NCBI RefSeq assembly: GCF_001905385.1
Contig: NZ_LIPF01000005.1
Location: forward strand, 124,001 to 188,000
DNA length: 64,000 nucleotides
Reading direction: 5' to 3'
DNA from: Streptomyces sp. CB02414
Lineage (GTDB): Bacteria > Actinomycetota > Actinomycetes > Streptomycetales > Streptomycetaceae
This document shows positions 16,722-26,864 of the stretch, in pieces. The first letter of the stretch is position 1; each line of letters opens with the position of its first letter. A model generated the notes under the pieces. It ran no database searches, had not been told where the DNA came from, and was given only the letters and a program-made list of their open reading frames with translations. The translations under genes were made by a program, and so were the position numbers.

Positions 16722-17867
16722 TCAGCCGTCGTCCGGAGCCTCGCCCCGCGGGCCGCCCGGCAGCCGGTAGACCCGTCGCGCGTTGTCGCGCCCCGCCCAG
16801 CGCGCGATGCGCAGCGCGTCCGGCAGGGCCATCTCGTCGGCGGCCACCCGCTCCCGCAGCAGCCCGCCCAGCCCCTGCCGGAAGGCCAGCGCCCCCAGGT
16901 GATGGAACTCGGCCACCCCGTAGGCGTCGGAGCTGTACAGCAGCTTGCGGAACGGCGTGATCTCCAGCGCCTCCGCGAGGATCGCGCCCGCCCGGGCGGG
17001 ACCCACGTGGTGCAGGGTGAGGCCCACGTCGACGTAGACCCGTTCGAAGACCGCCGACAGGTAGGCCGCCTGGCGCTGGTAGGGCCAGCAGTGCAGCAGC
17101 AGGACCGGGATCGTGCCGGCGGTCAGGTGCAGCCAGTCGGTCAGGTGGGTGGGGTCCACGCGGTGCATGCGGATGTCGCTGTCCCCGAACCCGGTGTGCA
17201 GTTGCAGCGGGCGCCCGAGGCCGACCGCGGTCCACAGCAGGTGCCGTACGAGCACCGGGTCGTCGAGCCGGCCGCCGCGGGCCAGCCAGTGGCGGGCGGC
17301 CTCGGTGACCTCCGCCGGCGAGGGCCGCGCCGGGTCCAGGTCGAAGCCGGTGCGGTAGGCCGCCACCGACTTGACGCCCACCACGCCCGGCCGCCGTACC
17401 GCCTCCCAGAACGCCGCCGCGTACGCGTCCGGTTCGACGCCCCGGGCCGCCACCGCCTCCGCGACGCACTCCAGCCGCACCACCTCGTACGCCACCGCGC
17501 CCGCGGCCCCGGCCAGTTCGCCCGGCGTCGTCACCCGGTGCGGGGCGAACCCGGTGTCCACGCAGAACACCCCGGTGCCCGCCGCGCGCAGGAACCGCCG
17601 GTTGACCTCCTCGGCGCCCAGTTCGGCCCGCCGGGCCACGTACACGTCGGCGGGCGCGTGGCGGGGCAGGTCCAGCAGGGGAGCGCAGTGGCGGCGGACG
17701 GCCAGGCCGACGGGGCTGTCGAAGGGGGAGACGCCGGGCCACGCCTCGCCCTCGGTGAGCAGCGACTCGAAGCCCGCCCGGTCCAGATCGTGGGTGACCG
17801 CGCCGTGGCAGTGGTGGTCGACCAGTTCCAGGGTGGCGAGCCGCTCCTCCACGGGGCCGGCCGCCAC
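16722..17867 (-). CDS. Amidohydrolase family 2 protein (FluG N-terminal-like)
   Basis: 381 residues, a TIM-barrel metal-dependent hydrolase: LVDHHCHGAVT supplies the first metal-binding HxH, LQLHTGFGDSD the next His, VLLLHCWPYQRQAAYLS another, and LLYSSDAYG the late Asp. GTG at 17867 is a single base after the glutamine synthetase stop, so the two are co-translated. In fungi the FluG protein fuses an amidohydrolase-2 domain to a glutamine synthetase domain; this operon is the split bacterial form. It likely hydrolyses an amide or gamma-glutamyl compound made or used by its partner. Confidence 0.9.
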   Translation of the reverse strand: MAAGPVEERLATLELVDHHCHGAVTHDLDRAGFESLLTEGEAWPGVSPFDSPVGLAVRRHCAPLLDLPRHAPADVYVARRAELGAEEVNRRFLRAAGTGVFCVDTGFAPHRVTTPGELAGAAGAVAYEVVRLECVAEAVAARGVEPDAYAAAFWEAVRRPGVVGVKSVAAYRTGFDLDPARPSPAEVTEAARHWLARGGRLDDPVLVRHLLWTAVGLGRPLQLHTGFGDSDIRMHRVDPTHLTDWLHLTAGTIPVLLLHCWPYQRQAAYLSAVFERVYVDVGLTLHHVGPARAGAILAEALEITPFRKLLYSSDAYGVAEFHHLGALAFRQGLGGLLRERVAADEMALPDALRIARWAGRDNARRVYRLPGGPRGEAPDDG

Positions 17868-17868
17868 G

Positions 17869-19269
17869 TCAGTACTTCCAGCGGTAGGCCGCCGCCACCC
17901 GGTCGTCGTCGAGCCCGTCGACCGCCTCGATCTCCCCCTGCCGCACCGCGATCACGGCGTCGGCCAGAACGGGCCCCAGCGCGGCCCGGAGCACACCGTC
18001 CGCGCGGAACGCCCCGACCGACTCGGCGAGGGACACCGGCAGCCGGCGCACACCCCGGGCCGCGGCGTCGGCGGCGTCGAGCCGGGCCGGGTCGCCCGTG
18101 GTCTCCTCGGGCAGCGACGCGGACGACGCGAGCCCGTCCAGCCCGGCGGCGATCACCGAGGCGAGCGCGAGGTAGGGGTTGGCGGCCAGGTCGACCGGTT
18201 TGACCTCCAGGTTCGCCGTCCGGTCACGCACGCCGGTGGTGCCGGTGACGATCCGCAGGGCGGCCTCGCGGGTCTCCCGGCCCCAGGCGGTGAACACCCC
18301 CGCCCACTGCGAGGGACGCAGCCGCAGGTGACTGGCCGGGCTCGGCGCGGTCATCGCGGTGAGCGCCGGGAGGTGGTCCAGCACCCCGGCCACGAAGGAC
18401 TCGGCCTCGGCCGTCATCCCGTACCGGCCCGGACCGCCCGCGTGCAGGTTCCGCCCGTCGCGCCAGGCGGAGAGGTGGAGGTGCCCGCCGTTGCCTACGC
18501 CCTGGCCGAGGACCGCCGGGGCGAAGGAGACCCGCAGTCCGTGCCGCCGGGACACGGCCCGGATCGTCTGCCGTACCAGCACGCTGCGGTCGGCCGCCGC
18601 CACCGGGTCGAGGGCACCGACCGAGACCTCGAACTGCCCCGCCGCGTACTCGGGATGCAGCTGCTCCACGTCCACGCCCTGCGCCGCGAGTGCCGCCAGC
18701 AGGTCGGCGGCGCAGTCGCTCAGCTCGACCTGCCGGACGGCGCCGTACGCCGGTCCGGACACCGCCGGGACGAAGTCGTCGCCGGCCGTGTCGCCCCGGC
18801 CCACGGTCCACTCGATCTCGACGGCGGCCTTGAAGGAGAGCCCGTACGACCGGGCGGCCTCGGCGACGATCCGGCGCAGCACGGTGCGTCCGCACGCCGG
18901 GTGCGGCTCGCCCTCCTGCGTGCTCCGGTCGACGGGCGCCCACGCCCAGCCGGGCTGCGCCGCCAGCACGGTCAGCCGGTCGAGGTCGGGGTAGAGGCGC
19001 AGGTCGCCGTCGGGGGAGCCGAGGACGTCCGTGGTGACGATCGCGTCGTTCGCCAGGAACGTGTCGAACACCGGGGACATGCCGACGCCCCAGGCCGCGG
19101 CCGCGGCGAGCTTCGCGGTCGGCACGGTCTTCACCCGGCCGATGCCCGCCGTGTCGACGTACGCCAGCACCACCCCGTGCACGTCCTGCCCGGTCAGCTC
19201 CGCGCTCAGCGCGGTGGCCCGCTCGACCTCACCCGGACGCCCGCCGGGAACGGGGCCGCCATCGATCAC
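17869..19269 (-). CDS. glnA3: Glutamine synthetase-like enzyme (GlnA3/FluG type)
   Basis: 466 residues. GS motifs are present: AVEIEWTV (metal ligands), LHPEYAAGQFEVSV, GNGGHLHLS, RLRPSQWAGVF and NLEVKPVDLAANPYLAL, where Lys replaces the usual Arg of the ExRxxD motif. The divergence from GlnA suggests a non-ammonia acceptor. Streptomyces GlnA3 gamma-glutamylates polyamines and is similar in length and in having an amidohydrolase neighbour; the assignment rests partly on my recollection of that locus. GTG at 19269 is chosen for AAGGAG 7 bases upstream. Confidence 0.82.
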   Translation of the reverse strand: MIDGGPVPGGRPGEVERATALSAELTGQDVHGVVLAYVDTAGIGRVKTVPTAKLAAAAAWGVGMSPVFDTFLANDAIVTTDVLGSPDGDLRLYPDLDRLTVLAAQPGWAWAPVDRSTQEGEPHPACGRTVLRRIVAEAARSYGLSFKAAVEIEWTVGRGDTAGDDFVPAVSGPAYGAVRQVELSDCAADLLAALAAQGVDVEQLHPEYAAGQFEVSVGALDPVAAADRSVLVRQTIRAVSRRHGLRVSFAPAVLGQGVGNGGHLHLSAWRDGRNLHAGGPGRYGMTAEAESFVAGVLDHLPALTAMTAPSPASHLRLRPSQWAGVFTAWGRETREAALRIVTGTTGVRDRTANLEVKPVDLAANPYLALASVIAAGLDGLASSASLPEETTGDPARLDAADAAARGVRRLPVSLAESVGAFRADGVLRAALGPVLADAVIAVRQGEIEAVDGLDDDRVAAAYRWKY

Positions 19270-19383
19270 GTCTCGGCTCCTTCGCGCGTGCGCCGTCCGC
19301 CGCGCACCATTGTGCCGTCCGGTGATCACCCTGTCCGGGTTTCGCCGCAGATGCCGTAAGTCCCCAAGTTTTTGGTGGGCGGT

Positions 19384-20244
19384 TCAGTCCAGGTTGGTGG
19401 GCTGCGGGGACGGCGTCCCGCCGGCCAGTACGGTCTTCAGCCGCTCGGTGCCCTGGCGCGCGCCCTGCTCGACGTAGGAGAGCTCGCCGCCGTCCAGGCC
19501 GCCGCCCGTGACGGTGAGGGCTGAGCTGCCGACGCGTACGGCGGCGATGTCGAGGGTGAGCGTGGCCGGGTTGCCGGCGGCGGGACCCCGCACGGTCACG
19601 TGCAGCCCCTCGCGGGCGTCGCCCAGGCCGGGCACCGAGGCCTCGGTCACCTGGACGGTGCGCTTCTCGCCCGTCTCGCCGGTCGCCGTGAACTGGTCGC
19701 AGTCGACCGGCAGGGAGTCCATCCACTTCAGGGCGTCGTCCAGGGCCGCACGGTCGTAGGCGGCGACCTGCTCCAGCAGCCGGGAGCCGCCCTGTTCGAA
19801 GCCGGTGAGCGCCGACGCGCCCGACGGCTTGCCCAGCAGGTCCTGGCTGTAGAGGCGGTCGAGCAGCCGCTGGCACTCGGCGGCTTCGGTCTTGGCGGTG
19901 AGGAAGTCGGAGACGTCGACCTCGCCGACGAGCAGGGTCTCGCGCCACTTCTCGGCGTCGGCGACCTGGTTCCAGTCGCCCTCCAGGTCGGCCTCGGTGA
20001 GCAGGGCCGCCTCGGCACCGGACTCGGTGAGGGTGGAGGGGGAGGCGCTGGGGGAGGCAGTGCGGGAGTTGGTCGGGGGCTGCTTCGCCACGTCCTCCTC
20101 GGCGGCGCGGGCCTGCTCGGCGGCGGTGTCCGCGGCCGTCGTCGAGCCACCGCCGCCGTCCGAGCAGGCCGCGGTGGTGAGCAGCGCGCCCACCGCGAGG
20201 GCGGAGGCCACGAAACGGAGAGGGGGGACGGGACGACGGCTCAT
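19384..20244 (-). CDS. Secreted lipoprotein of unknown function
   Basis: 286 residues with a lipoprotein signal peptide (basic MSRRPVPPLR, hydrophobic ALAVGALLTTAAC, lipobox TAAC with Cys27). A Thr/Ser/Ala/Pro-rich linker follows to about residue 70. The C-terminal domain contains GDWNQVADAEKW and LTVTGGGLDGGELSYVEQGARQG, resembling actinobacterial sensor-like lipoproteins. No enzymatic motif is recognised. Same strand as the GS operon but 114 bases upstream, so possibly independent. Confidence 0.85.
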   Translation of the reverse strand: MSRRPVPPLRFVASALAVGALLTTAACSDGGGGSTTAADTAAEQARAAEEDVAKQPPTNSRTASPSASPSTLTESGAEAALLTEADLEGDWNQVADAEKWRETLLVGEVDVSDFLTAKTEAAECQRLLDRLYSQDLLGKPSGASALTGFEQGGSRLLEQVAAYDRAALDDALKWMDSLPVDCDQFTATGETGEKRTVQVTEASVPGLGDAREGLHVTVRGPAAGNPATLTLDIAAVRVGSSALTVTGGGLDGGELSYVEQGARQGTERLKTVLAGGTPSPQPTNLD

Positions 20245-20346
20245 CGCGGATGCCTCCTGGGACGTTGCACGGTGTCCTCAGGGCACCACCGCCCCCGTCG
20301 TGTCACCAGCGCACGCGGGTGTTCGGGTGACCTCGGCGCCGGCCGG

Positions 20347-20997
20347 TCAGCCGACGCGGTCGAGGGTGTCCTCGGCGACGTCCTTGTCCACCGAGGCCCG
20401 CACCAGCGCCGCCGCGAGGACCGCGGGTTCCGTCTCGCCGGCCAGGTCCAGCAGCCGGTCGGGGTCCTTCGGCAGACCCAGGCGCTCCGCGCCCTGGAGG
20501 GCCTTGCGGTCCAGGTAGGGTGCCGCCTCGGGCCAGACCCGCTGGGCCTCGCGCAGGAAGATGTCCGCGCCGGTCGGGCCCACGCCGGGAAACTCCTGGA
20601 GCAGCCGTCGCACCTCGCCGACCTCGCCGTCCGCCTCCTTCCGCAGCCGGCGCAGATCCCCGCCCCACCGCTCGGTCAGCAGTTCCGCGGCCTCGCCGAG
20701 CTGCGTGGCGGTGCGCTCGTCGTAACGCCGGTAGCCGCCCCGGCCGAGCGCGTCCACCCGTTCCTGCCAGTCCGCGCCGGCCATGCGGCGGGGGCCGTTC
20801 AGCCCGGCTTCCTGCAGGGCGCGGGCGGTGGCCACGGCGACCGAGCCGCGGATGCGGGCGCTGAGCAGGTGGGCGAGGACCAGCAGCCGGTACAGCGGCT
20901 GCGGGGTGTCCTTCAGCGCGATGCCCGCCTCCTCCGCGTACGTCTGCCCGTGCGCGTCGACCAGTTCCCGTACGACGCGCTCCTCGTCCCGGCCCAC
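20347..20997 (-). CDS. HhH-GPD/endonuclease III-like DNA glycosylase
   Basis: 216 residues. The helix-hairpin-helix region (LLQEFPGVGPTGADIFLREAQ) and a following acidic YLDRKAL segment suggest the EndoIII/HhH-GPD superfamily, although the iron-sulfur cluster cysteines are absent. GTG at 20997 is 2 bases after the stop of the DUF3140 gene, indicating an operon. It probably acts in base-excision repair, but the catalytic Lys/Asp pair of true EndoIII is not obvious, so the activity is uncertain. Confidence 0.82.
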   Translation of the reverse strand: MGRDEERVVRELVDAHGQTYAEEAGIALKDTPQPLYRLLVLAHLLSARIRGSVAVATARALQEAGLNGPRRMAGADWQERVDALGRGGYRRYDERTATQLGEAAELLTERWGGDLRRLRKEADGEVGEVRRLLQEFPGVGPTGADIFLREAQRVWPEAAPYLDRKALQGAERLGLPKDPDRLLDLAGETEPAVLAAALVRASVDKDVAEDTLDRVG

Positions 20998-20999
20998 GG

Positions 21000-21332
21000 C
21001 TACGGCTTCAGGGGGTCGTGCCCGACCGTCATGAGGCGGTGCCTGAGGCGGCTGTCCTCGGCCTGCGGTTCGTTCTCCAGGTCGGTCTGCGACGTCACGG
21101 TGTCCACCACCTTGCGCATCGCGCGGAGATCGTCCTCGGTCAGGTCCGTGCGCCGTTTCTGCAGGATCGCCAGCACGTGCTGCCCGAGCGGCGGCCCGGC
21201 GTCGTCCGGCAGCGGCTCGGTCAGCTCGCCGGAGTCGCGCACCCGGAGCCAGTCCGCGAGCTCCGCGGAGGTCATGTTCACCACGCGGTGGAAGTCCTCC
21301 CACAGCGCGTCGAGTTCGAGGGCGTCGGCCAT
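21000..21332 (-). CDS. DUF3140 family protein
   Basis: 110 residues, soluble and acidic, with the family motif LWEDFHRVVNMTSAELADWLRV near the N-terminus and LTEDDLRAMRKVVDTVTSQ in the middle. In related proteins this pattern is linked with DNA-binding roles, but nothing is proven. It precedes the endonuclease-like gene by 2 bases, so a shared role in DNA transactions is reasonable. ATG at 21332. Confidence 0.85.
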   Translation of the reverse strand: MADALELDALWEDFHRVVNMTSAELADWLRVRDSGELTEPLPDDAGPPLGQHVLAILQKRRTDLTEDDLRAMRKVVDTVTSQTDLENEPQAEDSRLRHRLMTVGHDPLKP

Positions 21333-21401
21333 GAGGTGCCCCTCCGTCGGTCGTGGTGCATGCGTACGCGGCGCGGGTGCCCATGGGGCAAGGCGGCAAA
21401 C

Positions 21402-21431
21402 GCCCCGGTGGGCTGCGGTGCCCACCGGGGC
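21402..21431 (-). terminator. Hairpin terminator of the lipase-like gene
   Basis: A perfect 12-bp stem (GCCCCGGTGGGC / GCCCACCGGGGC) with a 6-base loop lies 8 bases after the hydrolase stop on the minus strand. No T-run, as usual in Streptomyces. Confidence 0.65.
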
Positions 21432-21439
21432 CCGGCCGC

Positions 21440-22249
21440 TCAGCGGGCGAGCACGCCGTCCAGGAAGCGCGTGACGTCCGCGAAGACCTCCGCCCGGTTC
21501 GTCTCGTTGAACAGCTCGTGCCGGGCGCCCGGGTAGATCCGCTCGGTGAGGCCGCCGCCGCTGAGCGCCTCGACGCCGGGACGGCTGCCGGGCAGCGGCA
21601 CCAGCCGGTCGTCGTCGCCGTGCACCCACAGCAGGGGCAGCGGGCCGACGTCGCCGCTCTTGGCCACGGTGTCCAGGGTCCGTACGAACGCCTCGGCGGT
21701 CGGCCGCTTCATCGGCCCGTGCCACACCAGGGGGTCCGCCGCGTACGCCGCGCCGACCGCAGGGTCCCGGGAGAGCGCGGCCGGACTGATCGGCTTGTCC
21801 GGGATCTCGTCCAGGGCGAGCAGGGTGCGCGGCAGCTCCCAGTCGCCGATGACCGGCCCGGACAGCACCAGCGCGGTCAGCTCGCCGGGGTGGCGCTGGG
21901 CGTAGCGGGAGGCGATCAGTCCGCCCATCGAGTGCCCGACCATGACCACCGGCAGCTCCGGGTGGTCGGCCCGGGCCCGCTCCGCCAGGGTGTGCACGTC
22001 GGTGACCACGTCCTCGAAGTCCTCGATCAGCACCCGTTCCCCGTTCGAGCGCCCGTGGCCGAGGTGGTCGACGCCGTACACGGCCGCCCCGTGCCGCGTC
22101 AGCACGTCGGCCACCTCCTCGTAGCGGCCGGTGTGCTCGCCGTAGCCGTGCACCAGCAGTGCCACGTACGCGGGTCGCCCGGCGGGCCACTCACGGGCGG
22201 TGAGCCGTCCCCGCGTTCCGGCCAGGTCGTGCTCGCGGGCCTCGGTCAT
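21440..22249 (-). CDS. Alpha/beta hydrolase, monoacylglycerol lipase-like
   Basis: 269 residues. The nucleophile elbow GHSMGG (VVMVGHSMGGLIASRYA), the oxyanion-type LLVHGYGEHTGRY, the acid-containing WVHGDDDRLVP and the terminal GARHELFNE (catalytic His) make a complete Ser-Asp-His triad. The HGYGEHxxRY motif is typical of monoglyceride lipases. ATG at 22249 has GGAGG immediately upstream. Divergent from the thiolase/acyl-CoA synthetase operon, it could feed fatty acids into that pathway. Confidence 0.9.
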   Translation of the reverse strand: MTEAREHDLAGTRGRLTAREWPAGRPAYVALLVHGYGEHTGRYEEVADVLTRHGAAVYGVDHLGHGRSNGERVLIEDFEDVVTDVHTLAERARADHPELPVVMVGHSMGGLIASRYAQRHPGELTALVLSGPVIGDWELPRTLLALDEIPDKPISPAALSRDPAVGAAYAADPLVWHGPMKRPTAEAFVRTLDTVAKSGDVGPLPLLWVHGDDDRLVPLPGSRPGVEALSGGGLTERIYPGARHELFNETNRAEVFADVTRFLDGVLAR

Positions 22250-22324
22250 GTCTCCTCCGGCTGCGTCGGTGACGGTCACGGGGGATCTTCCCAGGGAGGC
22301 GCCCGGCGGTCTATAGTCCAAAAC

Positions 22325-22335
22325 TAGCAGTGCTA
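22325..22335. promoter_or_regulatory. Palindromic operator between lipase and thiolase genes
   Basis: TAGCA-G-TGCTA is a perfect 5-1-5 palindrome in an unusually A/T-rich stretch. A TATAGA-like -10 for the minus-strand hydrolase lies next to it. It is a candidate TetR-type operator serving both directions. Confidence 0.5.
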
Positions 22336-22396
22336 ATTAAGTCAGTCGGTAACGTGTCGGTCCGCCCCGGCGGCCGAGCGACGGTCAGGAGAACCC

Positions 22397-23584
<1,188 letters not shown>

Positions 23585-23644
23585 CCACCGCCACGACGCC
23601 ACCCACCCCTCGCAGAGCCGCAGCAAGGAACGGAGCAACATCCC

Positions 23645-25156
23645 ATGGCAACCCTCTCCGTCGCCGCCATCCTCGCCGAGAACGCCCGGCGCCGACCGGA
23701 CAAGGAGGCCCTGGTCGAGGGCGACCTGCGGCTGACCTTCGCCGAGGTGTGGCGGCGGGCCCGGGCCCAGGCCGGCGCCCTCACCGGCCTGGGCGTGCGG
23801 CCGGGGGACCGGGTCGCCCTGATGGCGCCGAACACGGCCGACTTCCCGCAGGCGTACTACGCGATCGCCGCGGCCGGCGGCGTGGTCGTACCGGTCCATC
23901 TGCTGCTGTCGCCGTCCGAGGTCGAGCACGTGCTGCGCGACAGCGGCGCGACCCTGCTGCTGTGCCACCCGGCCCAGGCGGAGACCGGAGCCGCCGCCGC
24001 GCGGGAGACGGGCGTACGCGTGATCACCCTCGGCGACGAGCTGGGCAAGCTCGCGGCCGACGCCGAGCCGCTGCCCTCCTACGTCACCCGCGACGCCGAC
24101 GACCCGGCCGTCGTCTTCTACACCAGCGGCACCACGGGCGTCCCCAAGGGCGCCGTGCTCAGCCACTTCAACCTGGTGATGAACGCGACCGTCAACGCCT
24201 TCGACGCCAACGACATCCGGCCCGACGACATCGCGCTCGGCGCCCTGCCGCTGTTCCACGCCTTCGGCCAGACCGTCTCCCTCAACTCCACCTGGCGCGC
24301 GGGCGCCACCCTCGTCCTGCTGCCCCGCTTCGACGCGGCGCGCGCGATCGAGCTGATGGTGCGGGAGAAGGTCAACACCTTCCACGGGGTGCCGACCATG
24401 TTCGTCGCCCTCGCCGCCGCGGCCTCCGCCGCCGGCTCCCTGCCCGGCCTGCGCGTGTGCGTCTCCGGCGGCGCCTCGCTGCCCGTCGCCGTGCTGGAGC
24501 GGTTCGAGGAGGCGTTCGGTGCCAGGATCTACGAGGGGTACGGGCTGTCGGAGACCTCCCCGGCGGCGGCCGTGAACCAGCCGGTGTTCGGCGCCAGGCC
24601 CGGCACGATCGGCCACCCGCTGTGGGGCGTGGACGTGGAGATCGCCCGCGCGGAGGTCGAGGGCGGCGTCGAGCTGCTGCCGCCGGGCGAGCTGGGCGAG
24701 GTCGTCGTGCGCGGCCACAACGTCTTCTCCGGCTACCTCGGCCGTCCCGAGGCCACCGCCGAGGCGCTGGTCGACGGCTGGTTCCGCACCGGTGACCTCG
24801 GCACCAAGGACGACGAGGGCTTCCTGCGGATCGTCGACCGGAAGAAAGACGTCGTCATCCGCGGCGGCTACAACGTCTATCCGCGCGAGGTCGAGGAGGT
24901 GCTCATGCGCCACCCCGGCATCGCGCAGGTCGCCGTCATCGGCCTTCCCGACGAGCTGCACGGCGAGGAGGTGTGCGCGGTCGTCGTCCCCGCCGACGGC
25001 GCGGCACCGGAGGCCGCAGAGATCGTCGAGTGGTCCAAGCAGCACCTCGGCAAGTACAAGTACCCGCGCCGCGTGGAGTTCGCGTCGGAGCTGCCGCTGG
25101 GTCCCAGCATGAAGGTGCTGAAGCGGGAACTGCGGGCACGGTACGCGGGGCGCTGA
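23645..25156 (+). CDS. Long-chain fatty acid-CoA ligase (AMP-binding)
   Basis: 503 residues, ANL superfamily. The AMP-binding P-loop YTSGTTGVPKGAV is near residue 160, GYGLSETSP near 300, GWFRTGDLG near 380, DRKKDVVIRGGYNVYPREVE near 400, and the catalytic C-terminal Lys in PLGPSMKVLKRELR. It activates a carboxylate to its CoA ester. It shares an operon with the thiolase, so the substrate is probably a fatty or dicarboxylic acid. Confidence 0.94.
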   Translation: MATLSVAAILAENARRRPDKEALVEGDLRLTFAEVWRRARAQAGALTGLGVRPGDRVALMAPNTADFPQAYYAIAAAGGVVVPVHLLLSPSEVEHVLRDSGATLLLCHPAQAETGAAAARETGVRVITLGDELGKLAADAEPLPSYVTRDADDPAVVFYTSGTTGVPKGAVLSHFNLVMNATVNAFDANDIRPDDIALGALPLFHAFGQTVSLNSTWRAGATLVLLPRFDAARAIELMVREKVNTFHGVPTMFVALAAAASAAGSLPGLRVCVSGGASLPVAVLERFEEAFGARIYEGYGLSETSPAAAVNQPVFGARPGTIGHPLWGVDVEIARAEVEGGVELLPPGELGEVVVRGHNVFSGYLGRPEATAEALVDGWFRTGDLGTKDDEGFLRIVDRKKDVVIRGGYNVYPREVEEVLMRHPGIAQVAVIGLPDELHGEEVCAVVVPADGAAPEAAEIVEWSKQHLGKYKYPRRVEFASELPLGPSMKVLKRELRARYAGR

Positions 25157-25240
25157 CCAGCCGCTGACGGCCCGTTAAGGTCCGTACGGCGAGACGGTGC
25201 TTACGGCACCGGTGGGGTGCGCATAGCATCGGTGCCCGCA

Positions 25241-26029
25241 ATGGACACCATGACGCTCTGGCACCTCACCGGCTGGGAATTCGCCGCCCTCGCCTTCGCC
25301 GCCTTCCTCGTGGGCTTCTCGAAGACCGCCGTGAGCGGCGCCAACACGGTCAGCCTCGCGATCTTCGCGGCGGTCCTGCCGGCGCGCGCCTCCACCGGCA
25401 TCCTGCTGCCGGTGCTCATCGCCGGCGACATCCTCGCCGTCCTCACCTACCGGCGCCACGCGCACTGGCCCACGCTGTGGCGGCTGTTCCCGGCGGTGGG
25501 GGCCGGCGTGGTCGTGGGCACCGTGTTCCTGGTGTGGGCCGACGACGCGGCGGTCAGGACGTCGATCGGCGTGATCCTGCTGGTGATGGCCGGGGTGACG
25601 GTGTGGCGGCGGCGGCAGGCCGAAGCGGCCAGGCAGTCCGACCCGGGTGAGCCCGACGGGGGTGCCTCACCGGCCGGGCGCGTCAAGGCCCGTTCGTACG
25701 GCGTCCTGGGCGGCTTCACCACCATGGTCGCCAACGCGGGCGGCCCGGTGATGTCGATGTATCTCCTTTCGGCGGGCTTCCGCAAGCTCGGCTTCCTGGG
25801 CACGTCGGCCTTCTTCTTCCTGATCGTCAACGTGTCCAAGCTGCCCTTCAGCGCGGGACTCGGCCTGATCGACGGCCGCTCGCTGTTCCTCGACGCCGCG
25901 CTCGTGGTGTTCGTGGTGCCCGGCGCGTTCATCGGCAAATGGGCTGTCAACCACATCAATCAACGGTTGTTCGAGCGTCTGGTCATCGCGGCGACGGTGG
26001 TGGGCGGCCTGGAACTGCTGCTGCCCTGA
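25241..26029 (+). CDS. TauE/SafE family membrane exporter
   Basis: 262 residues, about eight membrane segments. The N-terminal AALAFAAFLVGFSKTAVSGANTVSL and the repeated FTTMVANAGGPVMSMYLL motif are typical TauE/SafE sulfite/sulfoacetate permease features. The ATG at 25241 is preferred over an upstream in-frame codon because TAGCAT (25224-25229) would give a leaderless transcript. Substrate unknown. Confidence 0.9.
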   Translation: MDTMTLWHLTGWEFAALAFAAFLVGFSKTAVSGANTVSLAIFAAVLPARASTGILLPVLIAGDILAVLTYRRHAHWPTLWRLFPAVGAGVVVGTVFLVWADDAAVRTSIGVILLVMAGVTVWRRRQAEAARQSDPGEPDGGASPAGRVKARSYGVLGGFTTMVANAGGPVMSMYLLSAGFRKLGFLGTSAFFFLIVNVSKLPFSAGLGLIDGRSLFLDAALVVFVVPGAFIGKWAVNHINQRLFERLVIAATVVGGLELLLP

Positions 26030-26073
26030 GGACCCGCGGTCCCGGCCCGGTCCAGGGGCCGTACTCTCGGCCC

Positions 26074-26841
26074 ATGTCCCGTCCTCCGTCCCCGCACGTG
26101 CTGATCCTCGGCGGCACCACCGAGGCCCGCCGCCTGGCCGCCGACCTGGCGGCCCGGCCGGGCGTCCGCGTCACCACCTCCCTCGCCGGACGGGTGACCC
26201 GCCCGGGCACCCTCGCCGGGGAGGTGCGGACCGGTGGCTTCGGCGGCCCCGAGGGACTGGCCGACTGGCTGCGGGAGCGGCGGGTGGACGCCCTCGTCGA
26301 CGCGACCCACCCCTTCGCCGGCCGCATGACGTCGAACGCCGCACAGGCCGCGGCGGCCACCGGCACCCCCGCCGTCTTCCTGCGCCGCCCGGGCTGGCAG
26401 GCGGGCCCCGGCGACGACTGGCACCCGGCCGCCTCCCTCACCGAGGCCGCCGATCTGCTGCCGGACCTCGGCGACCGCGTCTTCCTCACCACCGGCCGCC
26501 TGGGCCTCGCCGCCTTCGCGCACCTGTCCGCCCTCCACTTCCTCGTCCGCTCGGTGGAGCCCCCCGAGCCGCCCCGGCCGCCGGACATCCGCGTCCTGAC
26601 CGCCCGCGGCCCCTTCACGGTGGCCGACGAGACGGCCCTCCTGCGCGAGCACCGCATCGACGTACTGGTCACCAAGGACAGCGGGGGAGCGGCCACCGCG
26701 GCCAAGCTGACGGCGGCCCGGGACCTCGCCCTGCCGGTGGTCGTGGTCCGCAGACCCCCGCTGCCGGACGGCGTGTGCGCGGAGCCCGACGTCCGGGCGG
26801 TGCTGGAGCGGCTGGAAGGGCTGGGCCTCACCGGGCCGTGA
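26074..26841 (+). CDS. cobK: Precorrin-6A reductase
   Basis: 255 residues of the CobK/CbiJ family, which reduces precorrin-6A in aerobic cobalamin synthesis using NADPH. The N-terminal nucleotide motif is VLILGGTTEARRLAADLA, then VDATHPFAGRMTSNA, RRPGWQ, FLTTGRLGLAAFA and the conserved VTKDSGGAATAAKLTAA. ATG at 26074. It stands alone, away from other cob genes except cobF about 2 kb away on the opposite strand. Confidence 0.92.
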   Translation: MSRPPSPHVLILGGTTEARRLAADLAARPGVRVTTSLAGRVTRPGTLAGEVRTGGFGGPEGLADWLRERRVDALVDATHPFAGRMTSNAAQAAAATGTPAVFLRRPGWQAGPGDDWHPAASLTEAADLLPDLGDRVFLTTGRLGLAAFAHLSALHFLVRSVEPPEPPRPPDIRVLTARGPFTVADETALLREHRIDVLVTKDSGGAATAAKLTAARDLALPVVVVRRPPLPDGVCAEPDVRAVLERLEGLGLTGP

Positions 26842-26864
26842 CCGGGCGGCGCGCTCCGCCCCCC

